Of a DNA stretch of 8,165 nt, positions 1-6,718 are shown in pieces. Source of the DNA: Anaerococcus sp. GTDB taxonomy: Bacteria > Bacillota > Clostridia > Tissierellales > Peptoniphilaceae. The notes under the pieces are model-generated. The model was not told the DNA's origin. It ran no database searches and saw nothing but the letters and a program-made list of their open reading frames with translations. Made by a program: the position numbers and the translations under genes. Location: positions 1 through 8,165 of the forward strand of contig JAPJPH010000039.1 of the NCBI GenBank assembly GCA_030825745.1, written 5' to 3'. How positions within the stretch are numbered: the stretch's first letter is position 1; the number at the start of each line of letters is the position of its first letter.

Positions 1-2
1 GA

Positions 3-914
3 GTTATAGTTCCTGATGATATAAAAAAAATGAAATATCCAGAATATTTATTTTTTGAAAAAAACTATGGAGAAGTTTTAGGCATAGAAAACAAAGAATA
101 TGAAGAAGTTGGTTGTAACATTGTATCCCAGGAAGAAGTATTAACTATGGATGTTATATGTGATCCTAAAATAGGTGATGCAGATTATTTAGAAAATTTA
201 AAAGAAGGTCGAATCATTTTTGGTTGGATTCACGCTACACAAAATGTAGATATAACTGATAAAATAATAAATAAAAAATTAAGCGCTTTTGCTTGGGAGA
301 AAATGTATGATGGAGGTCGTCATATTTTTTGGCATAATAATGAACTCGCTGGAGAAGCTGCTATTATGCATGCATTTCAATGCCATGGGAAAATGCCGTA
401 TGGATGTAAGGTAGCAGTTATAGGCAAAGGAAATACAGCAAGAGGAGCTATAAAAGTTCTAAATATGTTAGGCGCTCAGGTGGTGCAATATGATCGCCAT
501 ACCGAAAAGTTACTGCAAAAAGAAATAGGAGAATATGATGTGATTGTAAATTGTATATTGTGGGATGTAAAAAGGAAAGACCATATTATATATAGAGAAG
601 ATTTACAAAGAATGAAGAGAAATTCTATGATAATAGATGTAAGTTGTGATAGAAATGGTGGTATCGAAACGAGCATACCTACAACAATAGAAGATCCCAC
701 TTATAAAGTTGAAGGAATATTACATTATGTGGTAGACCACACACCATCAATATTTTATAAGACTTTCACCCTAAATAATTCAAAGATAATATATAAATAC
801 TTGGATGAAATAGTTGAAAATAAATACTGCAAGGTTATGAAAGACTCTTTGATAATTGAAAATGGGAAAATTGTAGATGATGAAATTAATTTCTATCAAG
901 GACGAAATAAATAA
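3..914 (+). CDS. ceo: N5-(carboxyethyl)ornithine synthase-like opine dehydrogenase, 5'-partial
   Basis: Probable enzyme of the alanine dehydrogenase/transhydrogenase fold that reductively joins pyruvate to the side-chain amine of ornithine or lysine using NAD(P)H. Numbering from the ATG at 30, a Rossmann motif VAVIGKGNTARGA lies at about 128-140, AGEAAIMHA at 107-115 and a substrate-site-like HTPSIFYK at 237-244. These match my recollection of Lactococcus CeoS, including the early GxxLGI and GCxIxSxEE segments. The gene is cut by the window edge: the frame is open from base 3, and the nine codons before that ATG read VIVPDDIKK, which fits the family's conserved VALLPEH-like N-terminus. The ATG at 30 is therefore internal. 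About 303 codons are visible of a family length near 313, so only roughly 15-20 residues are missing. A flippase gene follows 23 bp downstream, placing the gene in a polysaccharide operon. Ornithine versus lysine specificity cannot be read from sequence. Another member of the alanine dehydrogenase superfamily is the main alternative. Confidence 0.75.
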   Translation, partial: VIVPDDIKKMKYPEYLFFEKNYGEVLGIENKEYEEVGCNIVSQEEVLTMDVICDPKIGDADYLENLKEGRIIFGWIHATQNVDITDKIINKKLSAFAWEKMYDGGRHIFWHNNELAGEAAIMHAFQCHGKMPYGCKVAVIGKGNTARGAIKVLNMLGAQVVQYDRHTEKLLQKEIGEYDVIVNCILWDVKRKDHIIYREDLQRMKRNSMIIDVSCDRNGGIETSIPTTIEDPTYKVEGILHYVVDHTPSIFYKTFTLNNSKIIYKYLDEIVENKYCKVMKDSLIIENGKIVDDEINFYQGRNK

Positions 915-937
915 TTATAAGAAATAGGTTAAATATT

Positions 938-2434
938 GTGAATAGAAAAAAACTTTTAGCCCTTAATACAAGTTCATCATTAATATTTCAATTAACTACG
1001 ATTATTTGTGGATTTATAGTACCTAGGTTGATTCTACAAACATATGGTTCAGAAGTAAATGGTTTGGTTAATTCTATTACACAATTTTTAGCTATTATAG
1101 CATTTCTTGAGTTAGGAGTAGGAGCTGTAATTCAGTCATCTCTATACAAGCCATTGGCAGAAAAGAATGATGAAGAAATTAGTAAAATAGTTGTTTCTGG
1201 ACAAAGGTTCTTCTCAAGACTTGCTATGATTCTTTTGGTCTATGTACTTATATTGATGGGTATATATCCTTTTATAGCAAAAACAAATTTTGGAATTTTA
1301 TATACTGCAACAATGATTTTAGTAATAAGCATAAGCTCTTTTGCTCAATATTATTTTGGTATTGTAAATAGTTTGCTTATAACTGCAAATCAAAGAGGAT
1401 ATTTTTCTTATAATATTCAAACAATAACATTAATACTAAATACTATAGCATGTTTTATCCTAATAAAACTAGGAGCATCAATTCATATAGTAAAATTAAC
1501 TACATCATTAATATATCTTTTTAGACCAATATTGCTTTCTCTATATGTTAAAAAAAATTATTATGTTGATTGGAATATTAAATATTCAGGTGAGCCTATT
1601 AAACAAAAATGGAATGGCATAGCCCAACATGTGGCCTCTGTTATACTTGATGGAACAGACAATATAGTCCTAACTATTTTCATGGGACTAGAGGCTGTAT
1701 CAATCTATTCTGTATACAACTTGGTTGTATCTGGTGTTAAGAAATTGTTATTATCTATGACAAACGGAATACAATCCTTAATGGGAGAGATGCTTGCAAA
1801 AGAGGAATTCGATAAATTGTGGAAATTCTTTGGCTGGGTTGAATGGAGTATACATACAGGGACTATATTTATATTCGCTGTGACAAGTGTTCTAATAGTT
1901 CCATTTGTAGAAGTATATACAACAGGAATAAATGATGCAAATTACACACAACCGATATTTGCATTACTTATCGTAGCAGCCAATGCAGGACATTGTTTAA
2001 GGTTACCATATAACTTAATGATATTAGCAGGTGGGCATTACAAACAAACTCAAAGCAACTATGTAGTAGCATCAATTTTGAATATTGTTTTATCGATATT
2101 ATTAGTTAAATTTTTGGGTCTAGTTGGAGTTGCTATTGGAACATTAATAGCTATGCTTTATCAAACTATCTGGATGGCTATTTATGATTCCAAGAATTTT
2201 GTAAAATGGCCAATTAACAATTTTGTAAAACAGTTTTTAATAGATTTTATTACTGCTGTACTGATAATTTTAATTGGAAAGATAATTAGTATAAATGATA
2301 TAACATGGGCAGGTTGGATATTATATGCAATAAAAGTCTCATTGATCGCTATTGTATTAATTTTATTGATTAATTACATTTTCTATAAATCTTATATAAT
2401 CAAGATGTTCAATAAGATCAATAGAAAGTTTTAA
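938..2434 (+). CDS. wzx: Wzx-type polysaccharide flippase (MOP/PST family)
   Basis: Integral membrane protein of 498 residues that should flip undecaprenyl-linked oligosaccharide repeat units across the cytoplasmic membrane. About 12-14 hydrophobic segments run through the length, for example near residues 14-33, 48-67, 95-113, 120-147, 163-178, 305-325, 338-352, 375-412, 433-450 and 459-483. The N-terminal pattern of a short basic start, a first helix, VPRLILQTYGSEVNGL, then FLELGVG is typical of Firmicutes Wzx proteins, as is DNIVLTIFMG at 241-250 in the middle. Length fits the family. The start is GTG at 938, preceded by only a weak AGG; no in-frame ATG lies nearby, and starting later would remove the first helix. 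It is the last plus-strand gene before a terminator, so it ends the first operon. The substrate is unknown because Wzx specificity cannot be read from sequence. Confidence 0.85.
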   Translation: MNRKKLLALNTSSSLIFQLTTIICGFIVPRLILQTYGSEVNGLVNSITQFLAIIAFLELGVGAVIQSSLYKPLAEKNDEEISKIVVSGQRFFSRLAMILLVYVLILMGIYPFIAKTNFGILYTATMILVISISSFAQYYFGIVNSLLITANQRGYFSYNIQTITLILNTIACFILIKLGASIHIVKLTTSLIYLFRPILLSLYVKKNYYVDWNIKYSGEPIKQKWNGIAQHVASVILDGTDNIVLTIFMGLEAVSIYSVYNLVVSGVKKLLLSMTNGIQSLMGEMLAKEEFDKLWKFFGWVEWSIHTGTIFIFAVTSVLIVPFVEVYTTGINDANYTQPIFALLIVAANAGHCLRLPYNLMILAGGHYKQTQSNYVVASILNIVLSILLVKFLGLVGVAIGTLIAMLYQTIWMAIYDSKNFVKWPINNFVKQFLIDFITAVLIILIGKIISINDITWAGWILYAIKVSLIAIVLILLINYIFYKSYIIKMFNKINRKF

Positions 2435-2478
2435 TATTAGTAGTGTACTTTAAAATATTTTGCTTTATTGATTAACAA

Positions 2479-2522
2479 AAACCTTAAGAAATTAAATTCA
2501 ATATTTCTTAAGGTTTATTTTT
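2479..2522. terminator. Bidirectional intrinsic terminator between convergent operons
   Basis: A perfect 14-bp stem has left arm AAACCTTAAGAAAT at 2479-2492, a 10-nt loop at 2493-2502 and right arm ATTTCTTAAGGTTT at 2503-2516. On the plus strand it is followed by a T-rich tail (TTTATTTTTAT). On the minus strand it is followed by TTTTTGTTAAT. It lies 44 bp after the flippase stop and 29 bp after the epimerase stop, so it can end both convergent transcripts. The stem is AU-rich apart from three GC pairs, but it is long and perfect. Confidence 0.88.
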
Positions 2523-2545
2523 ATAGACTATTAGATTTTAATTAA

Positions 2546-3631
2546 TCAAAGCTTATAAAACTCCCTATACCACTCAGCAAACTTCCTAATTCCATCTCTT
2601 AAACTGGTATCAGGCCTAAATCCAAAATCTCTTTCAAGTGCTCTTGTATCAGCATATGTGATTGGTACATCTCCTGCTTGCATTGGGACTAGTTTTTTGT
2701 GGGAGTCGAAGTCGTAATTTTCTGGGAGAACTTTTGCTCTTATTAGTTCATCTTGGAGGATATTTACAAAATCTAATAAATTCTCTGGATTACTATTTCC
2801 TATATTGTAAACTTTGTATGGTGGGATTGGTAGTCCATCCTCTCCTTTTTTTCTCTCTGGAGCTTTTTCCATTACTCTACTTACCCCTTCTACTATATCA
2901 TCTATATAGGTGAAGTCTCTCTTACAGTTTCCGTAGTTGAATATTTCAATAGTTTCATTGTTTATTAGTTTGTTAGTAAAACCAAAGTATGCCATATCTG
3001 GTCTACCTGCTGGTCCATAAACTGTAAAAAATCTAAGGCCTGTTGAAGGTATGTTATATAGCTTGCTATAGGAATGAGCCATTAGCTCGTTTGATTTCTT
3101 GCTTGCCGCATATAGGGATACTGGATTATCTACCTTATCTTCTGTGCTATATGGGACTTTTTTATTTGATCCATAAACAGAGGATGAGGAGGCATAAACA
3201 AGGTGGTCTACACCTTTTTCTCCATCATCATATGAGTGTCGACAGGCTTCTAAGATATTATAAAATCCAATGATATTTGATTGGATATAGACATCTGGAT
3301 TGGTGATAGAGTAGCGAACTCCTGCTTGAGCTGCAAGGTTTATAACTATATCTGGTTTGTGTTTTTCAAATATTTTATCTATTACTTCTTTATTAGAAAT
3401 GTCTTCTTTATAGAAAATATATGTCGACTCAGTATTTTCTTGGCTTAGTTTTTCTATCTCTTTAAGCCTCCATTCCTTGAGACTAACATCGTAGTAGTCG
3501 TTCATATTATCAATGCCTACTATATTTATAGGGGAATAATTTTTAAGCAAGTTCATTACAAGAAAAGACCCTATAAATCCAGCAGATCCTGTTACAAATA
3601 TGGTTTTGTTTTTTAAATCTAATTTAGTCAT
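2546..3631 (-). CDS. UDP-glucuronate 4-epimerase (extended SDR family)
   Basis: Cytoplasmic NAD-dependent epimerase of 361 residues, predicted to interconvert UDP-glucuronate and UDP-galacturonate. The Rossmann motif GSAGFIG is at 15-21 and the ribose-binding Asp at 41. LAAQAGVRYS at 99-108 is a hallmark of UDP-glucuronate 4-epimerases. The catalytic set is a Ser in SSSSVYG (148-154) plus Tyr174 and Lys178 of YAASK. FFTVYGPAGRPDMA at 201-214 is also typical. Length is slightly above the usual 330-350 residues. The start is supported by AAGGA six bases upstream on the minus strand. The gene begins 12 bp after the dehydrogenase stop, which makes UDP-glucuronate, its predicted substrate; the pair forms one operon read from the promoter at 5154-5182. 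A related UDP-hexose epimerase or dehydratase is possible but less likely given the LAAQAGVRYS motif and the neighbour. Confidence 0.88.
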   Translation of the reverse strand: MTKLDLKNKTIFVTGSAGFIGSFLVMNLLKNYSPINIVGIDNMNDYYDVSLKEWRLKEIEKLSQENTESTYIFYKEDISNKEVIDKIFEKHKPDIVINLAAQAGVRYSITNPDVYIQSNIIGFYNILEACRHSYDDGEKGVDHLVYASSSSVYGSNKKVPYSTEDKVDNPVSLYAASKKSNELMAHSYSKLYNIPSTGLRFFTVYGPAGRPDMAYFGFTNKLINNETIEIFNYGNCKRDFTYIDDIVEGVSRVMEKAPERKKGEDGLPIPPYKVYNIGNSNPENLLDFVNILQDELIRAKVLPENYDFDSHKKLVPMQAGDVPITYADTRALERDFGFRPDTSLRDGIRKFAEWYREFYKL

Positions 3632-3643
3632 TTATTATCCTTA

Positions 3644-5113
3644 TTAGTCTCTTTTAAATATATCTCTAGTATATACTTTTTCTCTTACATCATCTAGTGA
3701 TGAGTCATATCTATTGGCAATAATAGCTTGACTTTTCTTTTTAAATTTCTTTAGATCATTTACAACTTCTGAACCGTAGAAGGTTTCGCCATTTTCGAGT
3801 GTTGGTTCATAGATTATAACTTTTGCTCCCTTAGCCTTGATTCTTTTCATCACTCCCTGGATAGATGATTGACGGAAGTTATCAGAGTTTGATTTCATCG
3901 TAAGTCTATATACACCTATTACAGTTTCATCTTCTTTTGCAGGATCCCAGGAGCTATTTGCTGAGTATGTGCCTGCTGTCATTAAAACTTGGTCTGCTAT
4001 AAAATCTTTCCTAGTCCTATTGGATTCAACTATAGCTGAAATCATATTTTGTGGGACTTTATCAAAGTTTGCTAAAAGCTGCTTGGTATCTTTTGGTAGG
4101 CAGTATCCTCCATATCCAAAACTTGGGTTGTTGTAGTGTGTACCTATTCTAGGGTCTAGGCAGACTCCCTTTATGATATCTTCTGTATCTAGGTCCTTGC
4201 TTTCTGCATAGGTATCTAATTCGTTAAAATATGATACTCTAAGGGCTAGATAGGTGTTAGCAAATAGTTTTACTGCCTCAGCTTCTGTATAGCCCATAAA
4301 TAGGGTTTCTATGTCCTTTTTTATAGCTGCTTGCTTTAGTAATTTTGCAAATATTTCTGCCCTATCTTTGTTTTTATCATCACAAGATACTATTATCCTT
4401 GATGGATATAGGTTATCATAAAGGGCCTTAGATTCTCTTAGAAATTCTGGGCTAAATAGGATATTTTCACTATTATATTTTTCTCTAACCATGTTAGTAA
4501 ATCCTACTGGGATAGTTGATTTTATAATCATGGTTGCTTGTGGATTTACTTTCAGTACTAGTTTAATAACATCTTCTACTGCAGATGTATCAAAGAAGTT
4601 TTTTTTGCTATCGTAGTTAGTTGGAGCTGCTATTACTACAAAGTCTGCATCCTTGTATGCTTTTTCAGAATCTAAGGTTGCTATTAGGTTTAGGTTTTTT
4701 TCTTTGAGGTATTTTTCTATATAGTCATCTTGGATAGGGGATTTTTTGTTATTTATCATATCCACTTTTTCAGCTATTATATCTACAGCTACTACCTCAT
4801 TATGTTGAGATAATAATGTGGCTATAGACATACCTACATAGCCAGTTCCAGCTACTGCAATCTTATATTTTTTATCTATATCATGTATAATTTCTTTATT
4901 TTCTTCTTCAAATAAGTCTACTATTTCAAATTCTAGGACTTCACCTAGATTTTGAAGTTGCTCTATAGATGGTGTAAAATCACCTGCCTCTATACGACTA
5001 ATCATGGCTCTATTGATACCTGTAATATCTGCCAAGGTCGCTTGAGTCATGTTTTTATCTTTTCTTTTGTTATAGGATATATCTGCCAATTTTTCTTTTG
5101 ATAATTTTTTCAT
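3644..5113 (-). CDS. ugd: HTH (XRE)-UDP-glucose 6-dehydrogenase fusion
   Basis: A 489-residue protein in two parts. Residues about 5-68 form an XRE/Cro-type DNA-binding domain ([20 protein letters not shown], then [14 protein letters not shown] and a VDLFEEE end). Residues about 82-489 form a HasB-type UDP-glucose 6-dehydrogenase, which oxidises UDP-glucose to UDP-glucuronate with two NAD+. Visible enzyme motifs are GTGYVG (89-94), Asp111 for NAD ribose, STIPVG (199-204), SPEFLRE (221-227), Lys282 and Asn286 in KLFANTY, catalytic Cys338 in [10 protein letters not shown], and the C-terminal MKSNSDNFR (406-414). All key residues are present, so activity is expected. The enzyme part alone is about 408 residues, the normal HasB length, so the HTH is an addition of about 80. 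No stop or good alternative start separates the parts. The start has GGAG at 5119-5122, five bases upstream. Inferred role: enzyme and autoregulator, because the adjacent promoter carries a dyad at 5139-5155. Confidence 0.93.
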   Translation of the reverse strand: MKKLSKEKLADISYNKRKDKNMTQATLADITGINRAMISRIEAGDFTPSIEQLQNLGEVLEFEIVDLFEEENKEIIHDIDKKYKIAVAGTGYVGMSIATLLSQHNEVVAVDIIAEKVDMINNKKSPIQDDYIEKYLKEKNLNLIATLDSEKAYKDADFVVIAAPTNYDSKKNFFDTSAVEDVIKLVLKVNPQATMIIKSTIPVGFTNMVREKYNSENILFSPEFLRESKALYDNLYPSRIIVSCDDKNKDRAEIFAKLLKQAAIKKDIETLFMGYTEAEAVKLFANTYLALRVSYFNELDTYAESKDLDTEDIIKGVCLDPRIGTHYNNPSFGYGGYCLPKDTKQLLANFDKVPQNMISAIVESNRTRKDFIADQVLMTAGTYSANSSWDPAKEDETVIGVYRLTMKSNSDNFRQSSIQGVMKRIKAKGAKVIIYEPTLENGETFYGSEVVNDLKKFKKKSQAIIANRYDSSLDDVREKVYTRDIFKRD

Positions 5114-5138
5114 TTAAACTCCATATGTTATTTTTTAT

Positions 5139-5155
5139 ATCATAATCGTTATGAT
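5139..5155. promoter_or_regulatory. Operator-like dyad over the ugd transcription start
   Basis: ATCATAA-TCG-TTATGAT is a perfect inverted repeat of two 7-bp arms around a 3-bp centre. It begins inside the -10 box of the minus-strand promoter and its centre coincides with the predicted start near 5147. That geometry would block RNA polymerase when occupied. The odd-length dyad with short arms is the kind of site bound by dimers of XRE-family regulators. The product of the gene it controls carries such a domain, so self-binding is the natural hypothesis. A chance AT-rich palindrome cannot be excluded. Confidence 0.6.
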
Positions 5156-5182
5156 TATATTAGAAAAAACCTAAGATGTCAA
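5154..5182 (-). promoter_or_regulatory. Consensus sigma-A promoter of the ugd-epimerase operon
   Basis: On the minus strand TTGACA (5177-5182) and TATAAT (5154-5159) are both perfect consensus boxes separated by exactly 17 bp. The expected start is near 5147, giving a leader of about 35 nt that contains GGAG at 5119-5122 before the ATG at 5113. So strong a promoter suggests that a repressor is needed, which fits the dyad overlapping it. Confidence 0.85.
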
Positions 5183-5272
5183 TTTAAATAACATTTATAT
5201 ACCTATCATATGCTCATATATTTAATTGTTAGATGATAATTGGGGTATAATGATATTTGTAATATTGAAATT

Positions 5273-5294
5273 TAGTTTATTTTATTATAAACTA
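5273..5294. repeat. Inverted repeat upstream of the cpsC operon
   Basis: Arms TAGTTTAT (5273-5280) and ATAAACTA (5287-5294) are perfect complements around a 6-nt spacer. The repeat lies about 70 bp upstream of the co-polymerase ATG in the 252-bp divergent intergenic region. It is AT-rich, has no T-tract and does not look like a terminator. It could be a regulator site or arise by chance. Confidence 0.4.
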
Positions 5295-5302
5295 TAAAGT
5301 AG

Positions 5303-5314
5303 GTGTAATTACAC
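5303..5314. promoter_or_regulatory. 12-bp perfect palindrome, possible operator of the cps operon
   Basis: GTGTAATTACAC is a perfect palindrome with GTG/CAC ends, which stand out in this AT-rich intergenic region. It sits 4 bp upstream of the -35 candidate TTTACA at 5319-5324, a position compatible with an activator or repressor of the plus-strand capsule operon. I do not recognise it as the site of a particular regulator. It differs from the dyad at 5139-5155, so the two divergent operons may be controlled separately. Confidence 0.45.
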
Positions 5315-5318
5315 TTTC

Positions 5319-5347
5319 TTTACATATATTATTGTATAGAATATAAA
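5319..5347 (+). promoter_or_regulatory. Candidate sigma-A promoter of the cpsC operon
   Basis: TTTACA (5319-5324) and TATAAA (5342-5347) each match consensus at five of six positions with a 17-bp spacer. The weakness is geometry: the start would fall near 5354, inside the AAGGAG ribosome binding site at 5351-5356, leaving almost no leader. A consensus TATAAT at 5246-5251 is an alternative -10 but has no good -35. The true promoter may therefore lie further upstream. Confidence 0.4.
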
Positions 5348-5365
5348 TATAAGGAGTAACAGTTA

Positions 5366-6064
5366 ATGGAAGAAAGAGAAATTGATTTAGTTGAATTATC
5401 TAAAAAACTTGTTAAGTATATACCATTGATTATTATATTGTCTATTATAGTAGGTGGCCTTAGTTTTGCTATATCAAAATTTGTTATAGCACCCAAATAT
5501 GACTCTAATGCTACCATGATAGTTAGCAATTCTAGTCAAAATAATGATCCTAATAATGTGCCTACTAATGTAGAGTTTAACCAAATTCAAGCTAACAAGG
5601 CCTTAGTTTCAACATATTCTGAAATAGTAAAATCAAAGGGTATAGCTGATAGTGTTATAAAAAATTTGGACCTTGATATGGATTATGACGAGTTTTCTAA
5701 GAAAGTATCTATAGAGCCTGTCAAGGACACCCAGATTATTTCTGTCAAAGTAGTTGATACTATCCCAGAAAGAGCCAAGGATATAGCAAATGAAACTGCC
5801 AACATTTTTAAAAATTCTGTCGGCGATATTATGAAGGTGGATAATGTTCAAATCTTAGATGGAGCTACCCTACCAGAGGAGCCTTCATCACCTAGTATAG
5901 TTAAAAATACTGCTATTGGTCTAGTGCTAGGTTTTATCTTAGGTATAGGCTTTTCAATTTTAAAAGAGCTTAGTGATAATTCAATCAAGTCAGTTGAAGA
6001 TTTTAATGAGTATTTTGACTTACCAGTACTAGGAATAGTACCAGATAGGGCACAGGAGAAGTAA
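5366..6064 (+). CDS. cpsC: Capsule polysaccharide co-polymerase / kinase modulator (Wzz/CpsC/CapA family)
   Basis: Membrane protein of 232 residues that sets polymer chain length and acts as transmembrane activator of the partner tyrosine kinase. It has the two-helix Wzz layout: a short cytoplasmic N-terminus (IDLVELSKKLVKY), TM1 at about 18-40, an extracellular domain, the proline-rich LPEEPSSPS at 169-177, and TM2 at about 179-200. A cytoplasmic tail ending in EYFDLPVLGIVPD follows, the usual CpsC tail that docks the kinase. Length is normal for Gram-positive co-polymerases. The start has AAGGAG at 5351-5356 with nine-base spacing. The kinase gene follows 2 bp after the stop. This is the first gene of the plus-strand operon. 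Confidence 0.92.
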   Translation: MEEREIDLVELSKKLVKYIPLIIILSIIVGGLSFAISKFVIAPKYDSNATMIVSNSSQNNDPNNVPTNVEFNQIQANKALVSTYSEIVKSKGIADSVIKNLDLDMDYDEFSKKVSIEPVKDTQIISVKVVDTIPERAKDIANETANIFKNSVGDIMKVDNVQILDGATLPEEPSSPSIVKNTAIGLVLGFILGIGFSILKELSDNSIKSVEDFNEYFDLPVLGIVPDRAQEK

Positions 6065-6066
6065 TT

Positions 6067-6717
6067 ATGGCAAAAAACAAGTATTATACAGCTTCTATGT
6101 ATGATGAGGCGATTCGTTCCATAAGGACCAACATACAATTTAGTGAGGTTGATCAAAAGAAGAAGGTAATATCTATTACTAGTGCAAAACCTGCAGAGGG
6201 TAAGTCTACAGTTCTTTATCACCTAGCAAAGTCATTTGCAGAGGTAGGAGAGAAGGTTATACTCCTAGATTGTGACCTAAGGAGCCCTTCTATAATGGAT
6301 ATAGCTGGGGTAAAGGATAATGTAGGTATGACAAATCTATTAACTGGAAGGGTAAATCTAGATAGGGCTATAAACAAATCATCTGAGCAAGAAAAAATGG
6401 ATATTATATTTGCAGGTCCTATACCACCAAACCCAGCCGAGTTATTATCATCAAATGCAATGAAAAACCTAGTTGAAACCCTATCCCAACATTATGACTA
6501 TGTATTTATAGACACACCTCCTGTTGGATTATTTACAGATGCATCCGTTATATCTACCCTATCAGATGGGGTTATCTTTGCTATTAAATCTAATGATACT
6601 AAAAGAGAAGATATATCAGCAGCTATAGATAATTTAATGAAGGTAAACCCTAAAATCCTAGGGGCAGTCCTAACCCATATGCCAGTTAAAAAACAAAGAT
6701 ATGGAAACTACTACTAA
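6067..6717 (+). CDS. cpsD: Capsular tyrosine-protein kinase (BY-kinase, CpsD/CapB family)
   Basis: Cytoplasmic BY-kinase of 216 residues that autophosphorylates on C-terminal tyrosines and, with CpsC, regulates polymerisation and export. The oligomerisation motif ExxRxxR is at 14-20. Walker A is SAKPAEGKST (39-48), Walker A' is VILLDCDLR (64-72) and Walker B is VFIDTPP (146-152). The tyrosine cluster is short, with only Tyr212, Tyr215 and Tyr216 in RYGNYY at the very C-terminus, whereas many homologues have longer Tyr/Gly-rich tails. AGGAGA at 6054-6059 supports the ATG, seven bases away. The phosphatase start codon lies 1 bp beyond the stop (TAA-A-ATG), which indicates translational coupling. 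Confidence 0.93.
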   Translation: MAKNKYYTASMYDEAIRSIRTNIQFSEVDQKKKVISITSAKPAEGKSTVLYHLAKSFAEVGEKVILLDCDLRSPSIMDIAGVKDNVGMTNLLTGRVNLDRAINKSSEQEKMDIIFAGPIPPNPAELLSSNAMKNLVETLSQHYDYVFIDTPPVGLFTDASVISTLSDGVIFAIKSNDTKREDISAAIDNLMKVNPKILGAVLTHMPVKKQRYGNYY

Positions 6718-6718
6718 A

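Noticed and set aside
476..700. Minus-strand 74-codon frame inside the opine enzyme gene
   Set aside because: Antisense to a recognised gene, no domain, no plausible promoter or ribosome binding site.
2662..3273. Open frames on the plus strand opposite the epimerase (2662-2913 and 3043-3273)
   Set aside because: They lie antisense inside a well-supported gene, have leucine-rich or random composition and match no family; they are shadows of the minus-strand coding sequence.
5246..5251. TATAAT on the plus strand as the main cpsC promoter
   Set aside because: No acceptable -35 box at 16-18 bp and no TGn extension; kept only as an alternative in the promoter entry.
5633..6222. Minus-strand open frames across the cpsC and cpsD genes
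   Set aside because: They overlap two strongly supported plus-strand genes, have no recognisable domains and no convincing ribosome binding sites.
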